This document shows positions 8,670 to 17,222 of a stretch of DNA of 64,000 bases, piece after piece. The DNA is taken from assembly GCF_001647285.1 (NCBI RefSeq), contig NZ_LRML01000004.1, positions 186,001 through 250,000 of the forward strand, written 5' to 3'. How positions within the stretch are numbered: position 1 is the first letter of the stretch; every line of letters begins with the position of its first letter. A model generated the notes under the pieces. The model ran no database searches, was not told where the DNA came from, and saw nothing but the letters and a program-made list of their open reading frames with translations. Source of the DNA: Rufibacter roseus (GTDB lineage: Bacteria > Bacteroidota > Bacteroidia > Cytophagales > Hymenobacteraceae). The position numbers were made by a program, and so were the translations under genes.

Positions 8670-10655
8670 ATGCAGCGTTCCGGTTTTATATGTATTTTTC
8701 TGCTCTTATGGACTATAAGTTTTTCCACTGTTGGACAAACTAAAAATCCGTTAAGGCTGAAACTCAAACCGGTGAACGACTCTCTCAGACGCACAGCTCC
8801 CAAAGCCGATCTGATTCTGGATTTCCCAAACGTGAACCAGGTTCCCTATTACTTTCATAAGTCTAAGCTAGCTCAAATTCATAAACTGGAGCAAAAACAG
8901 CAATGGGATAAAGTTTTACCCTTGCTCAAAGACTATGTCAACAACTTTGGTATCGAGAATTTTTACAAAGATACAAAACTCTTGTGGCGCTTGGGCCAAC
9001 TATATGAAAGACAAGGCGAACTAGACAAAGCCGTTGCCTGCTACCGCTTGGTTTTAAAGCACCACCGCACCGATATAAGGCAGGTAAAGAACTACTATGA
9101 CTCTTTGGAGCAGAAGAAAAAAGATTTTTACGTTCCGCTGGAGTACTACTACAAAATAGTGGAATACCGGAAGTCAGTAGACACTTTTCAGCCGCCACGC
9201 GGGGTGTACACCAACATGGGCAATGGCATAAATTCATCCTCTGAAGATTATGGCCCTGTCGTTCCGGATGACGAGACGCTGATTTTTACGTCAAGGCGCA
9301 AGGGCAGCAAAGTAAACGGAACAGATGAAGATCTTTATTATGCCAAAAGCGAAAACGGCTATTGGCTAGATGCCCAGTCATTTGGGAAGCCGGTGAACAG
9401 CATTTACAATGAAGGATCGGCCTGCCTGAGCAAAGATGGCCAAACCCTGTATTTTGCCCGCTGCGACAGCCGCGATGGCTACGGAAACTGCGACCTATAT
9501 TCTGCTTCTAAACTGTCTGACGGCAGTTGGGGCCAAATTAAAAACCTGGGGCCTTCTATCAACAGCAAAGCCTGGGATTCACAGCCAAGCCTCTCTCCTA
9601 ACGAAGACACTTTGTATTTCGCCTCAGACCGCCTAGGCGGCTTTGGCATGTCTGATATTTACTTCAGCTACAGAAACAAAAGCGGTGAATGGACCGTGGC
9701 CCAGAATATGGGGCCCGTGGTAAATACCCGCGAAAGTGAAGTGAGCCCCTATTTCCACCCTAAATACCAGGTGCTGTACTTTAGCTCCAGAGGTCAGTTG
9801 CTTAACTTCGGTGACTTTGACATTTACAAAACGTACCGGATTGAGGGTAAATGGCAAGAGCCCAGGAACGTGGGGCCGCTGGTGAATGGCAAGGGCAGTG
9901 AGTACTACTTTGCCATTGACCGTAACTCCACCAATCTGTACTACGCCCGTTCTGAAGCCAACGACATCAAGAACCTGGACCTGTATTCATTCCCGCTTCC
10001 TATGGAGGCGCACCCTTTGGCCGTTACCCGCCTTTCGGGTGTTCTTACTGACTCTATTACCCACAAACCTCTTACTGGTCTAATTTCTATCATTGACCTT
10101 GAGAACGGTATTGAGGTGGCTTCTAAATATTTACGCCCAGACGGTTCTTTTGATTTTGACCTCATTGACAACAGCCGTTACATGATGTTAATTCAGAGCC
10201 CTGACTTTTTCTCTATTGAAAAAGAGGTTGATTTAAAGCAGGACACCTTGCTGAAGATCATGACCACGCTCATTGACTACAGCATTCCGCTTATCTTCAA
10301 GAACCTTGAGTTTGACGAAGGCAAAGCAGATATCAAAGAAGCCATGAAGTCTACCCTAGACAGAATTGTGCTGTTCTTGCTTGACCACCCGCAACTGCGT
10401 TTGAGTATTGAAGGCCACACCGACAGTTCTGGTGATCCGGCTGCCAACATGGATCTCTCACAATGGAGGGCAATAGCTATTAAAGAATATATTGTGAAAA
10501 CAGGGAAAATTGAGCCTGATCGAATTGAAGCCGTAGGCAAAGGCAGTACCCAACCCCTCAAAGTAGAAGTTACGCTGGAAGACCGTCAGGTAAACAGACG
10601 GGTAGAGTTCAAGCTTATCAGACCAGAACAACACAAAGCCAACACTGATTGGTAG
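8670..10655 (+). CDS. PorE-like OmpA-family protein with TPR, PD40 propeller and CRD
   Basis: A 661-residue exported protein with the four-part layout of the T9SS protein PorE. A signal peptide (FLLLWTISFSTVGQ) is followed by TPR-like helices (KLEQKQQWDKVLPLL), then WD40-like PD40 blades (TLYFASDRLGGFGMSDIY; VLYFSSRG), then a carboxypeptidase-regulatory-like beta domain. The C-terminal OmpA domain carries IEGHTDSSGDPAANMDLSQWRA, whose Asp and Arg bind peptidoglycan. It would sit in the periplasm, linking outer-membrane machinery to the cell wall. A second protein of this layout is at 57401-59347; either could be the real PorE. Start chosen because the upstream TTG lies in the -7 box. Confidence 0.85.
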   Translation: MQRSGFICIFLLLWTISFSTVGQTKNPLRLKLKPVNDSLRRTAPKADLILDFPNVNQVPYYFHKSKLAQIHKLEQKQQWDKVLPLLKDYVNNFGIENFYKDTKLLWRLGQLYERQGELDKAVACYRLVLKHHRTDIRQVKNYYDSLEQKKKDFYVPLEYYYKIVEYRKSVDTFQPPRGVYTNMGNGINSSSEDYGPVVPDDETLIFTSRRKGSKVNGTDEDLYYAKSENGYWLDAQSFGKPVNSIYNEGSACLSKDGQTLYFARCDSRDGYGNCDLYSASKLSDGSWGQIKNLGPSINSKAWDSQPSLSPNEDTLYFASDRLGGFGMSDIYFSYRNKSGEWTVAQNMGPVVNTRESEVSPYFHPKYQVLYFSSRGQLLNFGDFDIYKTYRIEGKWQEPRNVGPLVNGKGSEYYFAIDRNSTNLYYARSEANDIKNLDLYSFPLPMEAHPLAVTRLSGVLTDSITHKPLTGLISIIDLENGIEVASKYLRPDGSFDFDLIDNSRYMMLIQSPDFFSIEKEVDLKQDTLLKIMTTLIDYSIPLIFKNLEFDEGKADIKEAMKSTLDRIVLFLLDHPQLRLSIEGHTDSSGDPAANMDLSQWRAIAIKEYIVKTGKIEPDRIEAVGKGSTQPLKVEVTLEDRQVNRRVEFKLIRPEQHKANTDW

Positions 10656-10658
10656 CCT

Positions 10659-10694
10659 GTTTTAGGGTTATTTTTAGAAAAGTAGCCCTAAAAC
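10659..10694. repeat. 36-nt palindrome, copy 6
   Basis: Left arm GTTTTAGGGTTA, right arm GTAGCCCTAAAAC. It fills almost all of the 42-nt gap between two convergent genes, 3 nt from each stop. Its arm mismatches become GU pairs in a plus-strand RNA. Confidence 0.9.
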
Positions 10695-10697
10695 AGG

Positions 10698-11453
10698 CTA
10701 ATCAGCTTTTTTCAGGCTTTTACCGCCCACATTTATTATCAGGCCAATACTTAAAACGGAATTACCGGCAGACATAAAGTCACGGTTTTTAAGCCCAAAA
10801 TTACTGCCACTGGTGTACTGCAACTGTACCCATGGGTTTAAGGTCATACGGGTATAGAAGACAGGCTCAAAAAAAATATTATCCTCGGTAGGCTGGGCTA
10901 TGTCGTTGCGGTAAAACTCATCCATGCTCACATAGCTTAAGCGCAGCGCAGTGCCATAGTTGAGCGGATACTTCTCACCAAACAACCTAAGCGACTTCTT
11001 CTTTTTAGAAGAGTAATTCACCTGAAAGAAAAGCTTACGAAAGGTCACCTCTTGCCGGTCATACGTAACCAATCCTTCTGAAGTGTTGTGCTTAAAGGTG
11101 CGGTCACTGCTGCCCTGCCCCACACCGGCATATAGTTCTAGAATTCTGTTTTGCTCAGGACCGAAGGTGGTAAAATACCCCCCTCCTACTTCTAATAGAT
11201 TATGCCGGAAATCTTTCTTCTTGGTATCGTTATTCATCATAGCCCCGCTCACCAACACCCCTACATGGTCAGTTACCGCATAGGCAGAATTAAACGTAGC
11301 GTTTCCTTTCAGTGTGACATGGGCACTGGTGCTCAGCTCTCCTTTTGCGCTTAGCATAGGGGTACTAGGCGTGTTGGGCATGTAAACCGAAGAGCAACCT
11401 TGGCTAGCGAGAACAGAAAGGCAGGCAGCCAAACAATAAAGGCTTTTTCTCAT
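10698..11453 (-). CDS. Putative outer-membrane lipoprotein, unknown function
   Basis: 251 residues from ATG at 11453. The N-terminus MRKSLYCLAACLSVLASQGC is a lipoprotein-like signal ending in a possible lipobox Cys, followed by SS. The remainder is beta-rich with repeated aromatic strands, compatible with a small outer-membrane barrel. An earlier in-frame ATG at 11507 adds 18 residues with charged and polar character that would bury the signal peptide, so it is rejected. Convergent with the PorE-like gene. No named family recognised; a role in the envelope is inference. Confidence 0.7.
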   Translation of the reverse strand: MRKSLYCLAACLSVLASQGCSSVYMPNTPSTPMLSAKGELSTSAHVTLKGNATFNSAYAVTDHVGVLVSGAMMNNDTKKKDFRHNLLEVGGGYFTTFGPEQNRILELYAGVGQGSSDRTFKHNTSEGLVTYDRQEVTFRKLFFQVNYSSKKKKSLRLFGEKYPLNYGTALRLSYVSMDEFYRNDIAQPTEDNIFFEPVFYTRMTLNPWVQLQYTSGSNFGLKNRDFMSAGNSVLSIGLIINVGGKSLKKAD

Positions 11454-11585
11454 AAGTGAAAGTTTTCCTCTACTAATCAATTTTGCATCATTGCAGTAGC
11501 GAATCAAAGAGGAGGACAGTAAACTTATGAAAAAATGATCTTACCCCCTAAGCTTTACTTAGAGCAATAGTGAGTAATTCTTATT

Positions 11586-11621
11586 GTTTTGGGCCTGATT
11601 TCTCAAAAACAGATCAAAAAC
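11586..11621. repeat. 36-nt palindrome, copy 7
   Basis: Left arm GTTTTGGGCCTG, right arm ACAGATCAAAAAC. Lies 34 nt past the DUF6702 stop, between tandem minus-strand genes. Confidence 0.75.
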
Positions 11622-11655
11622 GCTCTACTCAGGCAGAAGAAAGTAGAGCTGCTTT

Positions 11656-12159
11656 TTAAAGAGAGATGGTATGCTGCGTGTCGCGGTATTTCGCTAAAAT
11701 GGAGTGCTTCTTGCCCGCCACTTCCAAATTGAGGATGTTCATCTGGTCATCGAAAATTTCTGTGAGTAGGGCATTCTGCACCCACACCTGCCCTGCTGGA
11801 GCTTTAGCAGCCGGTATTTCCAGGTACAACCAAACCGCATCAGATTCTTCCTGTAACCCTAAAAACTTTTGTTGCGGAAGCTCACCCTTTGCTCCGGCAA
11901 TGGAGAGGTTCGCCTGTAGATACTCCGCAATAAGTTTTTTCACGCGCTCAGATCGGTCTAACCGCACATTGGTTTTATTCCGGCGGCTGAGGGCATTTTC
12001 AAGGTCATCGGCAAACACCCTTACCGCCAGCTCATAGGTTTTGGTACGGGCGTTATAGCGGGCATCGGTGATGCTGGTATGGAAATCATGCGCCCACCCC
12101 TGCAGCGGCGAAAAAGCCAAAGCCCACAATATGATCAAGCCTAATATCTTATTCCTCAT
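11656..12159 (-). CDS. DUF6702 family exported protein
   Basis: 167 residues with a signal peptide (cleavage after GWA) and then HDFHTSITDARYN, the family's typical mature start. The pattern AVRVFADDLENAL and the late VWVQNALLTEIFDDQMN also match this Bacteroidota-specific family of small periplasmic proteins. It is often found near envelope peptidases; here it follows rseP on the same strand across a strong terminator. Function unknown. Confidence 0.8.
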   Translation of the reverse strand: MRNKILGLIILWALAFSPLQGWAHDFHTSITDARYNARTKTYELAVRVFADDLENALSRRNKTNVRLDRSERVKKLIAEYLQANLSIAGAKGELPQQKFLGLQEESDAVWLYLEIPAAKAPAGQVWVQNALLTEIFDDQMNILNLEVAGKKHSILAKYRDTQHTISL

Positions 12160-12179
12160 GTTCCTGTTACTTTACCCTT

Positions 12180-12222
12180 AAACAGAGAAAGACGCCACAT
12201 AGTGCGTCTTTCTCTGTTTTTT
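12180..12222. terminator. Strong hairpin terminator downstream of rseP
   Basis: Perfect 15-bp arms (AAACAGAGAAAGACG and its complement) around a 10-nt loop, flanked by A and T runs. On the minus strand it follows rseP and precedes the DUF6702 gene. Confidence 0.8.
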
Positions 12223-12243
12223 ATCTATGGAATAGTGCTCTTC

Positions 12244-13557
12244 TTATTTGAACAAGAGCTTAAAGAAGTCATTGAAAATAGCGAAGGCCATAAGCCCTAA
12301 CAACAATACCATGCCTACCTTTTGGGCATTCTCTAAAAACTTATCAGAAGGCTTGCGGCCTGAAACCATTTCATAGGTGAGGAACATCACGTGTCCTCCA
12401 TCTAAAGCCGGAATTGGCAGGAAGTTCATGAACGCCAACACCATAGAAAGCATAGCCGTGATGGTCCAGAAATTAGCCCAAGAAAAGTCGCCCCCAAAGG
12501 TTTGCGCGATCATCAACGGGCCTCCAATAGATTTAGAAGCCGAAGCTTCACCACTGAAGATTTTGCCAAAACCTTTGATCTGGGTGGAGATAATCATATA
12601 GGCTCTATCAAGACCAGCTGGGAACGACTCTAAAAAGCCATACTCACGCGTTGCCCGGGGCAGTAACGGCTTAGAATTAAAGCCAAGAGTACCGGATTCA
12701 TCAATTTGTGCTTTATTGCTGATTCTTTGCCCGTTTCGGTCAATTTCAATTTCAACCGTTTTACCGGCGCTTTTCTTCAATTCCGCTTGCAGCTCGTCAA
12801 AAAACTGGATTGGCTTGTTACCAATGCGCACAATCTTATCGCCTTTTTGCAAACCTATTTTTGAAGCAGCGGTGCCAGACTGTACTTTGGCTACTTCAAA
12901 TGGTTCCCGCGGCAAGACAAAACTAGTTTTGTCATCGTCAATAAGCTGGTCCATCAGGTTAGCCGGCAGAGGTATGGTTAGCTGCTGCCCGTCACGCTCC
13001 ACGGTAAAGGTAGTGTTGCTACCCAAAAGTACATCAGGGCTATAGACATCGTTAAACTCTACCAGTGGCTTCCCGTTTACGGCTACAATTTTGTCTCCGT
13101 CACGCAAACCTATTTTCTTGGCGGTGTTGTTGGTGACAATGCCGTACTTCACGTCTTCGGCTAAAAGATAGCTCTCGCCGTATGCGTAAGTAAGAGCCGC
13201 AAAAATGATGATACCGGTGATCACGTTAAAGATGATACCGCCCATCATCACAATAAGGCGCTGCCAGGCTGGCTTTGCTCTAAATTCCCATGGCTGCGGC
13301 TCCTGTGCCAGCATGGCCGTGTCCAGAGACTCATCTACCATACCGGTTATCTTCACAAATCCGCCCAACGGAATCATTCCGATCATGTACTCTGTTTCGC
13401 CTACCTGCTTGCTCACCAGTTTGGGCGGGAAGCCGATAGCATATTTTTCCACTCGCATTCCGAACCATTTGGCGGCAAGCATGTGGCCTAGTTCATGTAT
13501 TCCTACTAAGATGGTCAGGCCCAGAATTAACTGAGCAGCCATTACTAAAGCATCCAT
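12244..13557 (-). CDS. rseP: RIP metalloprotease RseP (site-2 protease)
   Basis: Inner-membrane zinc protease that cleaves substrates such as anti-sigma factors within the membrane. 437 residues. HELGH at 21-25 sits in the first transmembrane helix, two PDZ domains lie in the middle (IGLRDGDKIVAVNGKPL; IGLQKGDKIVRIGNKPI), and the third metal-ligand motif NFLPIPALDGGH is near 378-389, followed by a last membrane helix. It lies 94 nt downstream of dxr, the common dxr-rseP arrangement. Terminated by the hairpin at 12180-12222. Confidence 0.96.
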   Translation of the reverse strand: MDALVMAAQLILGLTILVGIHELGHMLAAKWFGMRVEKYAIGFPPKLVSKQVGETEYMIGMIPLGGFVKITGMVDESLDTAMLAQEPQPWEFRAKPAWQRLIVMMGGIIFNVITGIIIFAALTYAYGESYLLAEDVKYGIVTNNTAKKIGLRDGDKIVAVNGKPLVEFNDVYSPDVLLGSNTTFTVERDGQQLTIPLPANLMDQLIDDDKTSFVLPREPFEVAKVQSGTAASKIGLQKGDKIVRIGNKPIQFFDELQAELKKSAGKTVEIEIDRNGQRISNKAQIDESGTLGFNSKPLLPRATREYGFLESFPAGLDRAYMIISTQIKGFGKIFSGEASASKSIGGPLMIAQTFGGDFSWANFWTITAMLSMVLAFMNFLPIPALDGGHVMFLTYEMVSGRKPSDKFLENAQKVGMVLLLGLMAFAIFNDFFKLLFK

Positions 13558-13651
13558 TTATATTTTTTAAAAGTAGTGGTGAAGCGTGGGGCTTCAACGG
13601 TGTTATTTTAGGGTTCCTAAGCTGTAGAGCACCTGCCTCTCTGGCTGTTAC

Positions 13652-14800
13652 CTATACCATAGAAAGCGCCAGTTGGCGAGTTTCCTGGTCTGTTTCTACA
13701 TAGTCTTGCAGCGAAGGAGTGGCAATATACGCAACTTTGGCGAGACAGTCTGAAATGAGGTCTGACATCTCTAAAAAGCCAATCTGCTCTTTCAAAAAGG
13801 CCTCAACGGCTACCTCGTTGGCGGCGTTGAGCACACAAGGGGCGTTTCCGGCTTTCTCCATGGCGGCAAAAGCCAAGCCAAGATTTTGAAAGTTTTCTAG
13901 GTCTGGTTTTTCAAATGTCAACTGCGGGTAATCCAGAAAACTAAACCGAGGGAAATTGCTTTTCAGACGCTGCGGATAACCTAACGCGTATTGAATAGGC
14001 AATTTCATGTCTGGTAGGCCTAACTGCGCTTTTAAAGAACCGTCTTCAAACTGAACGAGCGAATGCACAATAGATTGCGGGTGCACCACCACTTCAATCT
14101 GCTCATTCTTCAGCCCGAACAGCCACTTAGCCTCAATCACCTCTAAGCCTTTGTTCATGAGTGAAGCGGAGTCAATGGTAACTTTTGCGCCCATGTCCCA
14201 GTTAGGGTGCTTGAGCGCTTGGGCTTTGGTCACTGTTTGCAGAAACTCACGCCCTCTTCCCCTGAAAGGACCTCCTGAAGCGGTTAGAATGATTTTCTCT
14301 ATTGGGTTATGGAATTCGCCGGTCAGGCATTGGAAAATAGCGCTGTGCTCAGAGTCTACCGGATAAATGTTCACGCCTTTTTCCCGAGCCAACTCCGTGA
14401 TAAGTTGCCCTGCCACTACCAATGTCTCTTTATTCGCCAGGGCAATGGTTTTACCGGCTTCAATAGCTTTTATGGTAGATTGTAAACCAGCATAACCCAC
14501 CATGGCGGTCAGTACAATGTCTACAGTCTCCATCTGCACCACGCTGTTCACGGCGTTCATGCCCGCGTACACTTTTATTGGGTGAGCTGCCAAAGCATCA
14601 CGCACGGCCTCATATAAGTCATCGCGGGTAATCACTACGGCATTGGGTTGAAAAGCAATGGCTTGACTAATAAGTAAATCAGCGTTTGAGTGCGCTGTGA
14701 GTACTTCTACCTCAAAGGTTTCGGGTTGGGCTTGTATCACCTCCAAAGCCTGCGTGCCAATGGAGCCAGTGGAGCCGAGAATGGCTACTCGTTTCTTCAT
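13652..14800 (-). CDS. dxr: 1-deoxy-D-xylulose 5-phosphate reductoisomerase
   Basis: Second enzyme of the MEP isoprenoid pathway: converts DXP to 2-C-methyl-D-erythritol 4-phosphate using NADPH and a divalent metal, in the cytoplasm. 382 residues, normal length. NADPH loop GSTGSIGTQAL is near residue 9, the metal/substrate motif DSEHSAIFQCL in the middle, then the flexible loop and SLMNKGLEVIEAKWLF. Begins at ATG 14800 and is followed by rseP in the same direction, probably one transcript. Confidence 0.97.
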   Translation of the reverse strand: MKKRVAILGSTGSIGTQALEVIQAQPETFEVEVLTAHSNADLLISQAIAFQPNAVVITRDDLYEAVRDALAAHPIKVYAGMNAVNSVVQMETVDIVLTAMVGYAGLQSTIKAIEAGKTIALANKETLVVAGQLITELAREKGVNIYPVDSEHSAIFQCLTGEFHNPIEKIILTASGGPFRGRGREFLQTVTKAQALKHPNWDMGAKVTIDSASLMNKGLEVIEAKWLFGLKNEQIEVVVHPQSIVHSLVQFEDGSLKAQLGLPDMKLPIQYALGYPQRLKSNFPRFSFLDYPQLTFEKPDLENFQNLGLAFAAMEKAGNAPCVLNAANEVAVEAFLKEQIGFLEMSDLISDCLAKVAYIATPSLQDYVETDQETRQLALSMV

Positions 14801-14817
14801 GCAATAATGGTAAAGCC

Positions 14818-14853
14818 GTTTTTGGCCTGTTTTTACAAAATTAGCTTAAAAAC
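14818..14853. repeat. 36-nt palindrome, copy 8
   Basis: Left arm GTTTTTGGCCTG, right arm ATTAGCTTAAAAAC. The 6/31 pair is T-A here, against A-T in copy 1. Just upstream of dxr. Confidence 0.8.
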
Positions 14854-14939
14854 GGGAGTTTTTTCGAGCCTTATGTGGTGAGATGCTGAACTGTTCTTGC
14901 TCTCTTTGACCACAGCACCAGAAAATTCTTGACACTTTA

Positions 14940-15115
14940 GTCATCTTGAGCGCAGCCGAAGGATCCAACTAAAACACTACACAGGAACAATTTCACAACT
15001 CATAAGTTTAGAAGTGGATTTTTTTCAAGAATGCACCCACACAAAATTCTCTGTTAGATCCTTCTATAGCTACGCTAGCTCTTTTCGGCTCTCGCCTCAA
15101 GAATGCTCAGAATGA
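14940..15115. repeat. MITE-like inverted repeat (GTCATCTTGAG ... CTCAGAATGAC)
   Basis: The left end, GTCATCTTGAGCGCAGCCGA followed by AGGATCCAAC, recurs inverted at 15052-15115. The right arm carries an internal duplication of the TTGAG/CGAGAGCCGAA segment. A smaller relative is at 30036-30120. Confidence 0.7.
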
Positions 15116-15141
15116 CGCCAAGGTTTGATGTAGCAAAAGAT

Positions 15142-16641
15142 TTAACCTTTAACCACCTCTAACAAATTATCAGCCACGGTGCGGTCATTGCTCAGCCTAG
15201 GCACTTTGTTCTGGCCTCCCAGCTTGCCCTGACTTTTCATGTACTGCTGAAAAGCATCTTGCGGCAGAGGCGTCAACTTCAAAGTATCCAGAATATTGCC
15301 GGAAATAAGGTCATCATAGTAGCTGTTGCGCCGGCGGAGGTGCCAATTCAAGGCTTTGGCAAAACGCTCCGGTTCATGCGGCGGATGTGCAAACGCCACC
15401 AGCCACTCATGGTAGGAGCTTCCTTCGCCCTGGCTCACGAAAGGTGCCACAGTAAATTCAGTTACCGCCACTTCGGGGAATTCGGCCATGGCGTCTTTCA
15501 AAGCTCCCTCTACTTCTTCAGCGATTACGTGTTCGCCAAAAGCTGAGATGAAGTGCTTCAGGCGGCCACTTACTACTAATTTATGCGGGAAAAGCGATGT
15601 AAATTTAACCGTGTCGCCAATGGAGTAGCCCCAAAGCCCTGCATTGCTGTTGATGATTAAAGCGTAGTTTACCCCGGTTTTCACCTCGGCCAGCGTAAGG
15701 CGGCGTGCGTTGGGCTGGTGATATTCTTCTGCAGGCACAAATTCAAAGAAGATGCCGCTGTTGGCCAGAAGCAACAACCCCGGATCATCTTGCTGATTCT
15801 GGTAAGCAAAGAAGCCTTCAGAGGCTGGAAAGGTCTCAATGGAATCAACCTTGCGGCCTATGCTCTCGAACAGCTTAGCCCGGTACGGCGCAAAATTCAC
15901 CCCGCCGTACACAAACAAGTTAAAATCTGGAAAAACGTCTTTGATTTGTTTGCCGGAGCGCGCCATTATTTTGTCAAAGTACATCTGCACCCAGGGCGGA
16001 ATACCTGAGATAAGCGTCATTTTTTGCCCCAGCGTTTCTTCTATGATGGCATCTAACTTGGTCTCCCAGTCGTCAATGCAGTTGGTCTGGTAGCTGGGCA
16101 GCTGGTTTGTGCGCAGATAACTAGGTATATGGTGGTTCACAATACCCGATAGCCGGCCGGTGTTGATGCCTGCCGTTTGCTCCAGCACTGGGCTCCCACT
16201 CAGGAAGATGAGTTTACCATCCAAGAACTGTGCCTTACCAGTCTCGTGAATGTAGTTCAGCAGCGCGTTTTTGGCGCCGTTGATATGGTTAGGAATAGAA
16301 TCTGCTGTGATGGGAATGTATTTGGTGCCCGACGTAGTGCCTGAGGTTTTGGCAAAGTACAGCGGCTGCCCCGGCCATAGTACATCTTTTTCCCCTTCTT
16401 TCACGCGGTCAAAGTAAGATTTCAACCCTTCGTAATCTCGTACAGGTACGGCTTGGGCAAAGTCTTTAGGTGATTGTATGTCTTTGAAGTAATGGTCGCG
16501 CCCAAAAGCAGTATTTGAGGCCTTTTTCAGTATTTGCTGAAAAACCTGCTGCTGGGCCTGAGCAGGCTGCTCCATCCAGCTTTTCTGGTTTGTCTGCACC
16601 CAGGCAGCCAAGGGTTTACTCAACAATGCTTTTATTCCCAT
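15142..16641 (-). CDS. GH3-like adenylate-forming protein
   Basis: 499 residues of the GH3 auxin-responsive promoter family, cytoplasmic ANL-type enzymes that adenylate a carboxylic acid and, in plants, conjugate it to an amino acid. The ATP motif KTSGTTSGTKYIP is near residue 105. FVYGGVNFAPYRAKLFES, ETFPASEGFFAY and NAGLWGYSIGDTVKFT follow, then the hinge and C-terminal cap with HVIAEEVEGAL. Bacterial GH3 substrates are largely unknown. Divergent from the histidine kinase. Family call is firm, reaction is inferred. Confidence 0.9.
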   Translation of the reverse strand: MGIKALLSKPLAAWVQTNQKSWMEQPAQAQQQVFQQILKKASNTAFGRDHYFKDIQSPKDFAQAVPVRDYEGLKSYFDRVKEGEKDVLWPGQPLYFAKTSGTTSGTKYIPITADSIPNHINGAKNALLNYIHETGKAQFLDGKLIFLSGSPVLEQTAGINTGRLSGIVNHHIPSYLRTNQLPSYQTNCIDDWETKLDAIIEETLGQKMTLISGIPPWVQMYFDKIMARSGKQIKDVFPDFNLFVYGGVNFAPYRAKLFESIGRKVDSIETFPASEGFFAYQNQQDDPGLLLLANSGIFFEFVPAEEYHQPNARRLTLAEVKTGVNYALIINSNAGLWGYSIGDTVKFTSLFPHKLVVSGRLKHFISAFGEHVIAEEVEGALKDAMAEFPEVAVTEFTVAPFVSQGEGSSYHEWLVAFAHPPHEPERFAKALNWHLRRRNSYYDDLISGNILDTLKLTPLPQDAFQQYMKSQGKLGGQNKVPRLSNDRTVADNLLEVVKG

Positions 16642-16880
16642 TCAACTAACTTTAAGGTTATAAAAAGACTTCGGCACAGCCTTGGGTAGAATCCTGCACA
16701 AGCACTTGCCATTCATCTACTGTTATTACTCCCTAACTGTTGATCTACCTTTAACCCAGTTGCTGCCCACCAATAATTCCAACAACAGACTAACACTAGA
16801 GGCTTAGCTAAGAAGCATAAACAGTAAATATACTAATCTACGGCTAAGGTGTACATTCATCAGGCATTTATAGCTGTAGT

Positions 16881-16916
16881 GTTTTAGACCCGATTTTCTA
16901 AAAACAGACCTAAAAC
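16881..16916. repeat. 36-nt palindrome, copy 9
   Basis: Left arm GTTTTAGACCCG, right arm ACAGACCTAAAAC. In a divergent promoter region. Its arm mismatches become GU pairs only in minus-strand RNA. Confidence 0.85.
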
Positions 16917-17036
16917 ACTCTCTCCATCGCACCTTCACTTTCTCAATAATTTGAACTTTACTATTAAATATTAGAATTGAAATTCCACATTATTTATTTT
17001 AAAATATTCGTTTACACATTAATAAGCAAAGTTTTA

Positions 17037-17044
17037 TACCTTTG
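17037..17044 (+). promoter_or_regulatory. -7 box TACCTTTG
   Basis: Perfect TAnnTTTG in an AT-rich region, upstream of the short leader frame at 17074 and the histidine kinase at 17223. Confidence 0.55.
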
Positions 17045-17073
17045 CATGAAACCCTAAATAATTTAGCGATCAA

Positions 17074-17160
17074 ATGCACTTTTCTAATCTACTTTGCTGT
17101 TATCAAGGTAAGAAAAGAATTGAGCTTGGAGTAGGCACCACCAGAAGTAGGTCTGTTTAA
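17074..17160 (+). CDS. Possible 28-residue leader peptide
   Basis: ATG at 17074 begins a 28-codon frame ending TAA at 17158-17160. It includes a Cys-Cys pair at residues 8-9 and a basic Thr/Arg/Ser tail (TTRSRSV). It lies about 30 nt after the -7 box at 17037 and 62 nt before the kinase start, where a translated leader would sit. Nothing beyond position supports it; chance occurrence is quite possible. Confidence 0.25.
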   Translation: MHFSNLLCCYQGKKRIELGVGTTRSRSV

Positions 17161-17222
17161 GCTTTTGCTTGTTCTTCAATTTGATTGAGTTTGTATAGCC
17201 TAAACCCTTACTATAACTTCAA

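Larger units (their letters stand above)
14801..15141. other. Intergenic region with two repeat types
   Basis: Between dxr and the GH3-like gene. Contains a 36-nt repeat and a MITE-like inverted repeat (14940-15115). No gene seen. Confidence 0.7.
16642..17222. other. Divergent intergenic region
   Basis: Contains a 36-nt repeat (16881-16916), an AT-rich stretch, a -7 box at 17037-17044 and a possible 28-codon leader reading frame. No larger gene. Confidence 0.6.

Noticed and set aside
17100-17170. TTATCAAG in the kinase leader as a SAM-I riboswitch
   Set aside because: Only that octamer resembles the riboswitch; the GGAGGGA and GCAACC core are absent and the downstream gene is not sulfur-related.
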